Assembly (NCBI GenBank): GCA_043228905.1
Contig: JBHGNT010000013.1
Span: 7,254,001 to 7,318,000 of the forward strand
DNA: 64,000 nucleotides
Direction of reading: 5' to 3'
From: Azolla caroliniana
Taxonomy: Eukaryota > Polypodiophyta
A model generated the notes under the pieces. The model had not been told where the DNA came from and searched no databases. It saw only the letters and a list, made by a program, of their open reading frames with translations. Shown here piece by piece: positions 11,310 to 21,424 of the stretch. How positions within the stretch are numbered: the stretch's first letter is position 1; each line of letters opens with the position of its first letter. The position numbers were made by a program, and so were the translations under genes.

Positions 11310-11706
11310 TGTAGAAAGTAGCGTGCGGAAGCAAGTATGAAGACCGAACAGAAGGAAGGAAACTCAGGTTTAATGGAGAGCTTGAGCTTACGCAGTATAC
11401 GCGGGAGAGACAGAGAGAGTGAGAGAGAGACACACACAAACTATATTCAACACTCTATTCACAACTCTATTACATATGTGTGTTTCATGAACACTTTTGT
11501 ACAAGTCCTCGAAGGACTGATTGAAGTACTGACCGTACTTCAATGCTCTTTAAGAGCTCCTACACTAACTCCCAAATATATTCCTCACTGAATATCTTTC
11601 CTAACGGCCTCCCGGTTTACGCACTCGGCCTAACCGATCGGTCCCAACCGATCCGGTCCTCGGCTTCTTCAGCCGATCCGGCCGATGTTGAGCTTGTCTC
11701 TCAACA
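11310..11706 (-). repeat. 3' LTR of copia D, with polypurine tract
   Basis: 397 bp. On the minus strand it starts TGTTGAG, 7 nt, CTCAACA (an end hairpin) and ends CTTTCTACA. The polypurine tract and the CTCAAG/CTTGAG hairpin lie just outside, at 11707-11730. Confidence 0.9.
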
Positions 11707-11901
11707 CTCCCCCTCAAGCTCAACTTGAGGCTCTTCAGGACCTTCGGGATCTTCGGGCTCACAGCTCCGATTCCTCCTGGCTTCACGCCTCGCTCGCGCT
11801 CCTCGACTTGTTCGACTCCGCGCACTTCGACCCTTCCGGTCGGCTTGTCTGCTCATGTGGCCCTTATCAGCTCTTCTACTGTTGCGGTGTTGACGCTTCT
11901 C

Positions 11902-14900
11902 CTACTGCCTTTTCTTCCGCTTGGGCCTCGGTTGATTCAGCGTATCTGAATCAAACATCCGAACCGACTCGGCTACCTCCGATCGGTTTTCACTCTCGTC
12001 CGAGTTGGCTGTCTCCAACTCGTCTTCGGTCTTCTCGCCCTCGATGGCGTCATCTTCCCCATGCGTGGTTCGCTTCGGCTTTCTCCTTCGGTTGCTCCCC
12101 TTCTGTCCGCTTCCGGACTTTTCCGTGGGTCCGCCCTCGACTTCTTCAACCGATCCGAACTCAAACTCAACAACCGAGTCAACCGACTCGGACTTAGTGT
12201 CGCAGTCTCCGCTCCTTTCCTGCTGCCTTGCTTGGTCATTCGGGACTGTTCTCCCCCTCAAGTATGGCATGTCGAGGTGATGCAACCCGAGCGCACCTGA
12301 GAATTGCCGCAACTTGTCCAGACCAAGCGGCTTTGTGAAGATGTCGGCAGTCTGCCGATCCGTCGGCACGTACTGAAGTTCGACTTCACCGGAAAGGACA
12401 CGCTCACGGACGAAATGGTAGTGCACCTCAATGTGCTTGGTCCATGCGTGGAAAACGGGGTTCTTCGCGAGCTGGATGTTGCTGAGGTTGTCGCAGTAGA
12501 TCGTCGTCGGATCTGACACCTCCACTTGCAAGTCCTTAAGTAGCCGCTTCAACCATATGGCTTCACATGTCACGACAGCCGCTCCTCGGTACTCAGCTTC
12601 GGTGCTCGACAGTGCAACTGTCAGGTGCTTCTTACTGCTCCATGCGATCGTGGCACTCCCGAGGGAGAACACGTATCCGGACGTGGATCGGCGATCGGCG
12701 GCGTTGCCAGCCCAATCAGCATCGGTGTAACCGACTAACTGCGCGGTTGCACCGGCCCGATATAGCAGTCCCCGGTCCTTAGTGCCGTTGACATACCGAA
12801 GTATGCCTCGCGCACACTGAAGGTGCTCCTCGGTAGGTCGCGCCATAAACTGATTGATCACCCCGACCGGATAACTAAGGTCGGGTCGGGTGATGGTCAA
12901 GTATATGAGGCTTCCGACAATTTGTCGGAACCTCGTCAGGTCGCATACCTTTCCCGTATCTGGACGAAGCTTGACGGTTCTGTCCAGAGGAGTCGAGACG
13001 GACTTACAGTCGGCCATCCCGAATTTGAAGAGCATACTCAGCACGTAATGACGTTGGCTGATCAATATGCCTTCGGGGGTACAGATCACTTCGATCCCGA
13101 GGAAGTAATGAAGGTCCCCCAGATCCTTCACGTCAAACGATGCCGCAAGCTGGAGCTTCACGCGGTCGATTTCACCTAGGTCAGCGCCGGTGATGACCAA
13201 GTCATCAACATATAGTAAAATACTCACCGGTCCGAGTCGACCTTTCCGGATGAACAGGGAAGAGTCTGATTTTGACGTGACGAAGCCCATCCGACGCAGT
13301 TGTTGCGTGATCTTCGCGTTCCAGGCACGCGGGGCTTGCTTTAGTCTGTAAAGGGAATTCTTCAGTCGGCATACTGCCGAGGAGTTCGTTCCGGAGTGAA
13401 ATCCGAGGGGCTGTACCATGTACACCTGTTCCTCAAGGTCACCTTGCAGGAACGCATTCTTTACATCCATCTGATGTAAGTGCCACCCCTTCGCCGCAGC
13501 TACTACGAGTAAAACACGGACGGTCGTCATTTTCGCGACCGGCGCAAATGTCTCATCGTAGTCGATGCCGTGTTTCTGCGCATAGCCCTTTGCCACTAGC
13601 CGAGCCTTGTACCGGTTGACCGAGCCATCGGTGTTGTACATGACTTTGTACACCCACCTACACCCGATCGGTTTTACCCCTCTTGGTGCGTCAACGAGGT
13701 CCCAGGTCTCATTCTCCGCTAATGCGTGCATCTCTTCCTCCATCGCGGCACGCCAATTCGCGTCTTTAGCCGCTTTTGCGTAGCTCTTCGACTCACGCAC
13801 TTCCGCTACACGGGTCATGTACGCATAATGATGCACCATGTACTCGTTGTATCCGAACCGCAAAACAGGATTCTTCTGGCGGGTAGATCGGCGTAATCTC
13901 ACATTAGCCGATGTCGAGGCCTTCTCGGTCGACGCGGTCTTCATCTTTAAAGACCCGTCACTGGTTCCCTCGGAGTCGAACTCGCATCGGTCTAACTCGT
14001 TCTTATCCGTGCCGCAATCCGACACCTTCTTCTTCCCTTTCTCTTTGCGCGTAAGCTGTCTCCTCGGCTTCCTGCACGGGGAATTCACGGCCGAGTCTCC
14101 ACTACTTGCCGGCTCTTCATCGGACTGATCGTACCGACACAGTCGTCCAATCGGTCCACTTAAGCGGAGTGAAATCGGACTCTCTTCGCGGGTCTCGATT
14201 TTGGGCTCATCCGGAGGCATCTCGGCCTCGCTGACCTCATTGTTAGAACACGGATTGGAGTCGGGGTTCGGAATCGGGGGCTGGTACCAGGACGCGGACT
14301 CGTCAACCACAACGTCGCGGCTAACACGCGCTTGTTTGGTACGAGGGTTATAGCACTTATAACCCTTCTGCTCGTCCGAGTAACCGACCAAGATGCATTT
14401 TTCGGCCTTTGCGTCCAGTTTCCTCCTTTTCTCCTTTGGTACATGCACATATGCAATGCTACCGAACACCCTCAAGTGTCGCAAGTTCGGCTTCGTTCCG
14501 AAATATAGCTCGTGCGCTGACACTTTGTCTCCGATCCGGTTCTGGATGTATACCGCGGTCCTTACCGCCTCGGCCCAGTAGAACTTGAGCAAGCTCTTCT
14601 CCTCCAGCATTGCCCGTGCCGCTTCCACAACTAACCGATTCTTCGTCTCGGCCACGCCATTCTGCTCCGGCGTGTATCTACAACTGAATTCGCGGCGAAT
14701 TCCCATTTGTTGTAGGTAACCGTTGAATTGACCGGAAAAGTACTCTTTCCCGCCATCCGACCGCAGGCACTTGATCTTTCGTCCCGTTTCCGTTTCCACG
14801 AACCTTTTGAGGTCCCGGAAACCGTCGAAGACTTCGCTCTTCCTCTCAATGAGGTAGATCCATGTGTGCCGTGTGTGGTCATCAATGAAGGAGACGAAAT

Positions 14901-15597
14901 ATCGGCTCCCGCCAAGACTAACGTTTTGTGCTGGCCCCCACACATCGGAGTGTATAAGGTCGAGCTTATTCCGGCTCCGGTTTCGCTCGTTGGGGAAAGG
15001 AAGTCGGTGTTGCTTCTCGAGCTGGCAGGCTTCACAAATTTGTGCCTTACGGCCACTAAATTTGGGCAATCCGAATACTACCTGTTTCGATTGCAAATCT
15101 TGAAGCCGCTGGTAGTTGACGTGGCCTATCCGCTTATGCCACAAGTCAATGTCCGACTCGGTTTTTCTTCCCTTCGCGAACATTGCGGTGCCGCCGTCAA
15201 TGGAGTCGAGGATGAACATCCTCCCATCTCTGCACCCTTGCGCAATCACACGGCCTTCTTCCTCAATGAAGCACCCGAGGTGTGTAAACCGAACCTCCAT
15301 CCCTTGGTCGACGATCTGTCTGACCGAGACCAAGTTCTTCGTGATTGTCGGAACGTGCAGCACGTTCATGAGTTTCCCTTTCTGCCCGACATGGCTAAGG
15401 GGAACTTCTCCGACATTCGCGATCGGATGCGGAGTGTCATCTCCTATTGCGACTACTCCAGGTTGTATCGGTTTTTCAAGGTACGAGAACCACTCCTTAT
15501 GGCTCGTCATGTGGTTTGACGCGCCGGAGTCTACGTACCACACCTCGTCCGATCTCGGGGTGGTCTGTTTCATTGAGTTTGCTTCGTGTCTTGTCAC
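11902..15597 (-). CDS. copia D Pol polyprotein (protease-integrase-RT-RNase H plus C-terminal tail)
   Basis: An open frame of about 1,231 codons. In order: protease YVDSGASNHM (residues about 20-30); integrase HHCC zinc region (LWHKRIGHVNYQRL ... CEACQ, about 150-195); integrase core with HSDVWGP (about 214), RSDGGKEYFS (about 280) and E in NGVAETKNR (about 313); reverse transcriptase with LYVDDLVITG (about 795); RNase H with TDADWAGN (about 958) and STEAEYRGA; then DIFTKPLG. Ordinary copia Pol ends near YLRGR (about 1114). Here about 117 residues follow, first acidic, then basic (NRRRKPKRTT), ending FDSDTLNQPRPKRKKRQ. The frame opens after a TGA upstream of 15597; the true start would be in gag, which is broken, so this Pol probably has no normal expression route. 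Confidence 0.9.
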   Translation of the reverse strand: MTRHEANSMKQTTPRSDEVWYVDSGASNHMTSHKEWFSYLEKPIQPGVVAIGDDTPHPIANVGEVPLSHVGQKGKLMNVLHVPTITKNLVSVRQIVDQGMEVRFTHLGCFIEEEGRVIAQGCRDGRMFILDSIDGGTAMFAKGRKTESDIDLWHKRIGHVNYQRLQDLQSKQVVFGLPKFSGRKAQICEACQLEKQHRLPFPNERNRSRNKLDLIHSDVWGPAQNVSLGGSRYFVSFIDDHTRHTWIYLIERKSEVFDGFRDLKRFVETETGRKIKCLRSDGGKEYFSGQFNGYLQQMGIRREFSCRYTPEQNGVAETKNRLVVEAARAMLEEKSLLKFYWAEAVRTAVYIQNRIGDKVSAHELYFGTKPNLRHLRVFGSIAYVHVPKEKRRKLDAKAEKCILVGYSDEQKGYKCYNPRTKQARVSRDVVVDESASWYQPPIPNPDSNPCSNNEVSEAEMPPDEPKIETREESPISLRLSGPIGRLCRYDQSDEEPASSGDSAVNSPCRKPRRQLTRKEKGKKKVSDCGTDKNELDRCEFDSEGTSDGSLKMKTASTEKASTSANVRLRRSTRQKNPVLRFGYNEYMVHHYAYMTRVAEVRESKSYAKAAKDANWRAAMEEEMHALAENETWDLVDAPRGVKPIGCRWVYKVMYNTDGSVNRYKARLVAKGYAQKHGIDYDETFAPVAKMTTVRVLLVVAAAKGWHLHQMDVKNAFLQGDLEEQVYMVQPLGFHSGTNSSAVCRLKNSLYRLKQAPRAWNAKITQQLRRMGFVTSKSDSSLFIRKGRLGPVSILLYVDDLVITGADLGEIDRVKLQLAASFDVKDLGDLHYFLGIEVICTPEGILISQRHYVLSMLFKFGMADCKSVSTPLDRTVKLRPDTGKVCDLTRFRQIVGSLIYLTITRPDLSYPVGVINQFMARPTEEHLQCARGILRYVNGTKDRGLLYRAGATAQLVGYTDADWAGNAADRRSTSGYVFSLGSATIAWSSKKHLTVALSSTEAEYRGAAVVTCEAIWLKRLLKDLQVEVSDPTTIYCDNLSNIQLAKNPVFHAWTKHIEVHYHFVRERVLSGEVELQYVPTDRQTADIFTKPLGLDKLRQFSGALGLHHLDMPYLRGRTVPNDQARQQERSGDCDTKSESVDSVVEFEFGSVEEVEGGPTEKSGSGQKGSNRRRKPKRTTHGEDDAIEGEKTEDELETANSDESENRSEVAESVRMFDSDTLNQPRPKRKKRQ

Positions 15598-16550
15598 GAA
15601 GGTAGACCCTTCTCCGGCTCTCCCAGAGTCTTCAGCGTAGTGCGATCACTGCCAATTTCCCTTGTCGGTATGTCCGGAGCCGTTTCCGGAACCGGTTCTC
15701 TCCGAATCGGTGCGCTTCTTCCAACACTCACTTTCCCTGTGGCCTTTCTTGCCACAGTACTAGCACTCCGCGATGGCCTTCCCTTGCCGATTCTCATCGC
15801 TTCGACTCCCCTTGTTTCCGGAGGGTCCAGAGTTGCTGTCGGCATCACTTCGGTGCCTTCTTCCTTGATCTCGTCGGCCGCCTCCATTGCGCGCCGACTT
15901 GCCTCATCCTCCACGTCCACAAGGCCTATCTCCCTCCGTGTACAACATTCTGTTGTCGGTGTGCATGCTTGTAGACGCACCCGCGTGGTTCTCCTCCACC
16001 AGGAGCATTGACTGTAAGTCGAAAAAGGACGGCGTATTCTCCCGGGTACACACAGCCGTTCAGAACGCTCCGAACTTCGACGCCAAACCTCCGAGACAGA
16101 TCTAGACCATCTCGCTCTCCTCGATGTTCACCTCTATGGAGGCGAGGGAGTCGCAGATATCCTTGATCTTCGAGGTATAGTCCGCCACCGACAAGTCACG
16201 TTGTCGTAGGTTGCTCAACTCCTGTCGGAGCTGAAGCTTCCTGGCTGTGGTGCTCGCGGCGAAAATCTTCTTCAGATTTTCCCACGCACCCTTTGGCGTC
16301 TTTGCATCCCGAACATAGCTCAATAGCTATTCGCCCACACACGACGCGAAGTAGTATAATACCCTGCTCGCCGATTGTCCCACGACGAGAAGTCTCTATG
16401 TGTTGATTCGAGTGCCGCGTCATTAGCTCCTTCGACATAACTCCAGTAGTCGTGCCCGAGCAGGTACTGGTGCATCCTTTAGGACCAAGACGCGTAGTTG
16501 GTTCTGTCGAGCTTCTCTGTTGGAAGCGAGCTCACCATGCCTCTATCCAT
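15598..16550 (-). pseudogene. copia D gag
   Basis: Starts at the ATG at 16550 (MDRGMVSSLPTEKLDRTNYAS). It has a stop in the Gag head (WS-stop-RMHQYL), a frameshift near 16330-16380 and a stop after ESEMV. The zinc knuckle reads C-stop-YCGKKGHRESEC, so the first knuckle half contains a TAG. Another TGA precedes the Pol frame (NWQ-stop-SHYAED). Gag is clearly non-functional while Pol stays open. Confidence 0.8.
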
Positions 16551-16610
16551 CGTTCTTCTTGTTCTTCTTCGTCAAGCTGTGTCGGCTGCAGAGAGGTTCT
16601 CAACCCTCGC

Positions 16611-16622
16611 GCTCTGATACCA
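16611..16622 (-). promoter_or_regulatory. primer-binding site of copia D
   Basis: Reads TGGTATCAGAGC on the minus strand, directly next to the LTR end. Initiator tRNA-Met type. Confidence 0.9.
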
Positions 16623-17019
16623 TGTAGAAAGTAGCGTGCGGAAGCAAGTATGAAGACCGAACAGAAGGAAGGACACTCAAGTTTAATGGAGAGCTTGAGC
16701 TTACGCAGTATACGCGGGAGAGACAGAGAGAGTGAGAGAGAGACACACACAAACTATATTCAACACTCTATTCACAACTCTATTACATATGTGTGTTTCA
16801 TGAACACTTTTGTACAAGTCCTTGAAGGACTGACCGAAGTACTGACCGTACTTCAATGCTCTTTAAGAGCTCCTACACTAACTCCCAAATATATTCCTCA
16901 CGGAATATCTTTCCTAACGGCCTCCCGGTTTACACACTCGGCTTAACCGATCGGTCCTAACCGATCCGGTCCTCGGCTTCTTCAGCCGATCCGGCCGATG
17001 TTGAGCTCGTCTCTCAACA
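16623..17019 (-). repeat. 5' LTR of copia D
   Basis: 397 bp, the same length as the partner at 11310-11706. Flanked on the right by target duplication ctccg. Confidence 0.9.
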
Positions 17020-17024
17020 CTCCG

Positions 17025-17090
17025 AACAGTGTACTCTGTGTTTACGTACACGCCTCCGCACAACGTATTCTTTTACACGGTATCAGAGTG
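17025..17090 (+). repeat. 5' LTR of copia A2, last 53 bp, and primer site
   Basis: Continues the LTR broken at 11309 and ends TTTTACA at 17077. The two pieces add to 431 bp, equal to the 3' LTR. The primer site follows as CGGTATCAGAGTG, with the first T changed to C. Confidence 0.85.
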
Positions 17091-17175
17091 CGAGGGTTGA
17101 AGTCCTCTGCAGCCGACAAGAAAACCTTGCGACAAAACAGAGTTGAAGTTGTTCGGAAAAGAAAAAGACAGCAAT

Positions 17176-18362
17176 ATGGATAGAGGAATCGGAAGCTCAC
17201 TTCCGACTGAAAAGCTTGACAAAAGCAACTACACATCTTGGTCTTACAAGATGCACCAGTACCTGCTCGGCCATGGCTACTAGAGTTATGTCGAAGGAGC
17301 AAATGATGTGGCACCCGACTCGACACATAGGGTCTGTCCAGCTTGGGAACAAGCGGCAAGCAGAGTGTTGTACTGCTTCGCGTCCTGTGAGAGTAATCAG
17401 CTTTTGAGCTATATTCGGGATGCCAAGATGCCGAAGGACGCGTGGGCAAATCTCAAGAGGATTTTCGCCGCCAGTACAATAGTCAGAAAGCTGCAGCTCA
17501 AACAAGAGCTCAGCAATGTACGACAAAGAGATATGGCGATGGCTAATTACACCACCAAGATCAAAGAAATCTACAACTCTCTCGCCTCCGTCAATGTGAA
17601 CGTCGAGGAAGATGAAATGGTGTAGATTTTTCTTGGTGGCTTGGCGTCAAAGTTTGGACCTTTCCAAATGGCAGTCTGCACGAGGGAGATTATGCCTTCG
17701 TTTTTCGAGCTTCAATCAATGTTGCTCATAGAAGAAAACCACGCGGGTGCATCGATGAGTGCGCACGCCGATGGCAAGATGCTTTACACGGAGGATGATA
17801 GGCCCCGTAGTCGTGGTGGATGAGGCGGATCGGCACGGAATGGAGGCGGCCGAAAAGAGCAGAATGTACGGCATAATCGAGATGCCGGAAGCAATTCTGA
17901 ACCCTCCGCAAGCAGGGGGAGTCATGGTGGTGCCGGAAGACGGCAAGAGAAGACCGCGCCGGATTGCTGGTACTATGGCAAGAAAGGCCACAGGGAGAGC
18001 GAGTGTTGGAAGAAACAAGCTGACTCGGACAAAGTTGGACCAAGCAGAAGAGACGCAAGAAGGCGTCAGAGATCGCACTATGCAGAGGGCTCCGAACGAG
18101 CCGGAAATGGAGTGGGCCCTACCTTCGTAATGAAGCATAAAGTCAATTCAATGGTTGTGAACACCTCGAAATCAAGCGAGGTGTGGTATGTGGATTCTAG
18201 AGCGTCAAATCATATGACGAGCCACGAGGAATGGTTCTCGTACTTGGAGAAACCGGAATCACAAGGAGTGATCAAAACGGGAGACCACACTCCACATACC
18301 ATCGAACATGTCAGCGAAGTTCCTCTCAGCCACGTCGAGTAGAAAGGGAAACTCATGAACGT
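17176..18362 (+). pseudogene. copia A2 gag-protease
   Basis: Starts MDRGIGSSLPTEKLDKSNY. Stops after GHGY, EEDEMV and SRGG. The zinc knuckle is CWYYGKKGHRESEC (second Cys changed to Tyr). The protease active site has DSR in place of DSG (YVDSRASNHM). A further stop follows SHVE. It breaks at 18362 (KLMNV) where gypsy E enters and resumes at 25622. Confidence 0.85.
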
Positions 18363-19131
18363 TGTCGTGAAGAAAACCGTCCATAGGCGGAATCGGCGCA
18401 CCAAGGCGTGGGAACCGGTTCTTCACGCGCGCACGCTCCAAGTTGTACATAGAAGCGAATTAGGGGAAATCGGCAGGAACGGGCCCTAACTCAAGTGGAG
18501 ACAAAGACCGCACGAACAGTCTTTTCGGTCGCGCGCGCGAACTGTACGAGTCGGCGGCGTAACTACGCGGATGCGTGAAAAACGGAGCGGATCCCTGTCC
18601 AAAAGGGACAGGGAATAAAGCTGACAGGACGGCCTGCTCGTCGGCATATATAAGGAGCGGGGAAAGAGCTGTTGCAGGGATCTGGCACGAAGAGGACGAA
18701 GTGCTGTCGGACCGTTTCTGGACGCTTCTCTCTCTCTGTTCCCTTCCTTCTTGAGCTCCATAGCTTTTCTGTGCAGGGTTCCGAGGAGGCTCGCGCTGTT
18801 TCGAGGAACGCCCGAGTGCTTTCGGCAGCCCGTTTGTGCGTCGAAGCGAACAGGCATCGGCATCTGTTCGCCGGCCTGTTCGGTTGTAACCAACCTGTGC
18901 CCCATCGAGGGTTGTAGTCGTGTTAGCCATTTTTGTTAATACACATATTTAGTCATTCGCATCTGTCTGTGTCGGTGTCTGTTCGCGTTCTCCGTGCTGA
19001 AGGGCCGTGTCCCGTGTATCCCCGGTCCTGCGTAGCCGGTACTCTCTCTTTCTCCTCCCTCGCTTGCTCTTTGGTTCGAGACCCCCGCGGTCCCGCCTCG
19101 ATTCCACACGCACTTGCATAATATCTCGACA
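18363..19131 (+). repeat. 5' LTR of gypsy E
   Basis: 769 bp. Contains the hairpin CCCTGTCC/GGACAGGG (about 18592-18612) about 35 bp before a TATA box (CATATATAAGG, about 18644-18654). Confidence 0.92.
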
Positions 19132-19136
19132 TATTT

Positions 19137-19153
19137 GGTGAACCCGACGTGAA
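19137..19153 (+). promoter_or_regulatory. probable primer-binding site of gypsy E
   Basis: TGGTGAACCCGACGTGA lies 5 nt after the LTR. It has the expected TGG start for pairing with a tRNA 3' CCA end. I cannot name the tRNA. Confidence 0.6.
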
Positions 19154-19175
19154 AGAGGCGGCAGAAGAGCAGAAG

Positions 19176-21302
19176 ATGAGGGGGTCGGATCTCGCAGAGG
19201 CCATGGCTTCGGCCGTGGATCGGATTGTAAACGCGCGCGAGAGCACCGGTGCCCTCGACAGAGCTATTGAGGCGGTCGTCGGCACGATCGGCCGGTTCGA
19301 TGGGAAGGATGCCACGAAGTATTTGGCGTCCTACGGTGCAGAGATGCTGATGCGGGACATTCCGGAAGAAAGGCGTCTTGCCGGATTTCCCCGAGTGGCG
19401 ATGCCGAGCATCCATGCGGAGGTGCTCGAGGTGCGGGCGGAGAGCCGTACCTGGGAGGAGTTCGAAGGTCGGCTCCTAGAGAAATACGGGCTGGACGACG
19501 CGCTCCGGCTCTCGAAGCGAAGGTTCATGGAATGGGTGGAGTCCCCGGGGAAGGGAAGAAACGCGTCGGCGCTCCTCCGGGAGTTCGAGGAAAACTTTGC
19601 TCGCCTTTCGGCGCTCGACCGAACCATCCTGGACACAAGCCGGGTCTTGCTGTTTGTCAAGTCGGTCGACGAGCGGGATCGGGAGCAAGTGGGCCTCTTG
19701 CTGGAAACCGAAGACGGGCTCACTACCGACTGGGCGGCTGTCAGGAAGGTCTGTGGCCGTTTCGACAAACGGCGAGAATGGGCGGATAACGGGGCGACCG
19801 GGTCGGGCTCGGTCGCAGCAAGGAAGCTCGAACCAGCGCCACAGGTGCGCAAGGAAGAGACCCGGGAGTGGTTGGAAACCGGTTCGGCTTCAACCGGCGT
19901 AGTCAGAGGCTCAACCGGAGGAGCGGCACTGGAGGAATTGACGAAGGCGATAAAGGACCTCCAAATCGCGCAGGCCCGAAGGGAAGGAGGCGAATCGGCT
20001 CGTGACCGACGGCCGGCGGCAGGAAACAGGTGCATGTGGTGCGATGAAGTCGGCCACATTCGGAAGGACTGCGGCGACTTCGCGGAGGCACTGAGGGACA
20101 GGGTGGTGTACCTGTGGGAAGGACGGGTGCATGCCAGCGACACCCGAAGGGCCCTGAGCCGAAACGACGGAAAGGGTGGTATGAAAAGGTTGATGGAAGA
20201 GGCGGCGGCCCGACACGCGGAAACCGTCCACTACTCGGCGTCGGCCGGCATTCGAGTCGGGGGCGGCGAGGCCCGGAGGGAAAGCAAAGCCGGATTCTGG
20301 CCGACGATGCTGGAAGGCCTTGCCGGTGCAAGGCTTAAAGGGGAGGAATCGGACAGTGCGGAGAAACGGGTACGGGAGATGACCGGGTGGAGCGACCCGG
20401 TCGAGGAAAGGACGGGCTTCGTGGAAACCGCTTGCCGGAACTACGAGGCTCTGGTAGAAGCGAAGCGGGTGGGGAGACCCGGGACGACCGGGCCCTCACA
20501 ACGATACGAGACCCGGTCCGGGCCACGACGGGACGAAGCCGGCGGGGCCGGTACGCAAGATAAACCCCAGAAGGGCGGGTACCGTCTGGGGACGGAGATA
20601 CAAAGGACCACAGACTTACGAAAGGTCCTGGAGGAACGGATCCTCGACAGCAAGGTGGAGCTGTCGTTGCGAGAGGTGCTGGGAATCGCCAAGAAGGAGT
20701 TCCACGACTCCATCGTGGACTTGGTGAAACGGAAGAGGCTGTCGACGGAGACAGAACCGGAAAGACCGGTGGAAGTGCGGACGACGCACCTAGACGACAT
20801 GGCGCTGGGAGACGAGTGGGCAGAAAGCCACTATTCGAGACCACACTGGGCCCGAGCGACCACGGAGACCCCGGTGAAGATCGGCGATGTCCGGGAACCG
20901 GTGATAGCTTTGGTGGACCACGGATCGGAGATCAATTTGATGTCCATGGACTTCTATAAGAAGGGCAAATGGCCGATCAACACCAAGCACGGGTGGAAAA
21001 TAAGGGCAGCAACGCGCGCCACCGAGGAACTGCACGGGGCCTGTCCGAATGTGCGAGTCAAGATTGGCGACGTCGAGATTGACCAGCACTTCTTCGTGCA
21101 GGAGACGTCTTCGCATCCGGTCATTCTGGGAGAGCCGTACATCACAGCGGCGCGAATGGAGACCAAAGTGCTGGACAATGGTTCGGCCTACGCGAGGGTC
21201 AAAAGCCAAGACGGGCGCCATTCGGTCCAGTTTCTGACGGTAAGGCCGAACCACGAACGTAACCGCGATTCCCTCGGTTCCGAAAACCGAGAGGATTTTT
21301 AG
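19176..21302 (+). CDS. gypsy E Gag-protease
   Basis: About 708 codons from the ATG at 19176; upstream in-frame codons overlap the primer site, so this ATG is the better start. Gag core around TIGRFDGKDATKYLASYGAEM and FEGRLLEKYGLDD. A CCHC zinc knuckle (CMWCDEVGHIRKDC) lies at 20031-20072. A long charged middle follows. The protease at the end has ALVDHGSEINLMS (about 20908-20946) and HPVILGEPYI. The active triad is D-H-G-S where D-T/S-G is usual. The frame ends TAG at 21300-21302, right after GGATTTT. The LVDxGSEINLMS and VQFLTVRPNHERNRD blocks resemble, to my memory, gypsy elements of fungi and early land plants. Confidence 0.9.
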   Translation: MRGSDLAEAMASAVDRIVNARESTGALDRAIEAVVGTIGRFDGKDATKYLASYGAEMLMRDIPEERRLAGFPRVAMPSIHAEVLEVRAESRTWEEFEGRLLEKYGLDDALRLSKRRFMEWVESPGKGRNASALLREFEENFARLSALDRTILDTSRVLLFVKSVDERDREQVGLLLETEDGLTTDWAAVRKVCGRFDKRREWADNGATGSGSVAARKLEPAPQVRKEETREWLETGSASTGVVRGSTGGAALEELTKAIKDLQIAQARREGGESARDRRPAAGNRCMWCDEVGHIRKDCGDFAEALRDRVVYLWEGRVHASDTRRALSRNDGKGGMKRLMEEAAARHAETVHYSASAGIRVGGGEARRESKAGFWPTMLEGLAGARLKGEESDSAEKRVREMTGWSDPVEERTGFVETACRNYEALVEAKRVGRPGTTGPSQRYETRSGPRRDEAGGAGTQDKPQKGGYRLGTEIQRTTDLRKVLEERILDSKVELSLREVLGIAKKEFHDSIVDLVKRKRLSTETEPERPVEVRTTHLDDMALGDEWAESHYSRPHWARATTETPVKIGDVREPVIALVDHGSEINLMSMDFYKKGKWPINTKHGWKIRAATRATEELHGACPNVRVKIGDVEIDQHFFVQETSSHPVILGEPYITAARMETKVLDNGSAYARVKSQDGRHSVQFLTVRPNHERNRDSLGSENREDF

Positions 21303-21358
21303 AGAGGACTGCCAAGGCGTGGGGCCGCGACAGTCCGGATGCTCCGGGAAAACCCCAC
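21293..21358 (+). promoter_or_regulatory. candidate -1 frameshift signal of gypsy E
   Basis: In the gag frame the last codons read G GAT TTT TAG. The pol frame is the -1 frame and is open from 21263 onward. G_GAT_TTT (21293-21299) fits a slippery heptamer close to the known mouse mammary tumour virus G GAU UUA site. Six nt later a stem GGACTG/CAGTCC (21306-21311, 21331-21336) encloses GTGGGG (21319-21324), which can pair with CCCCAC (21353-21358) to form an H-type pseudoknot. Confidence 0.65.
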
Positions 21359-21424
21359 ATCTGTACGATAAAACCGTGTACAATAGGTAGGAAATTTTGC
21401 TTCTCCGACAGCGGAGCATGTACG

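Larger units (their letters stand above)
11310..17019 (-). mobile_element. copia D, minus strand, in the 5' LTR of A2
   Basis: 5.7 kb with two 397-bp LTRs that differ at about 10 positions. Target duplication is ctcca (11305-11309) versus ctccg (17020-17024); the mismatch is a CpG-type transition. Pol is fully open, gag is broken. Confidence 0.9.

Noticed and set aside
14728-15519. 263-codon plus-strand ORF
   Set aside because: Antisense to copia D Pol, which carries all protease and integrase motifs on the minus strand.
18460-18930. 156- and 139-codon minus-strand ORFs repeated at 24950-25420
   Set aside because: They lie within the two near-identical LTRs of E. Duplication of an LTR, not a gene pair.
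19331-20844. Long minus-strand ORFs (270, 142 and 169 codons)
   Set aside because: GC-rich antisense of gypsy E Gag. No domain is recognisable, and high GC explains the lack of stops.
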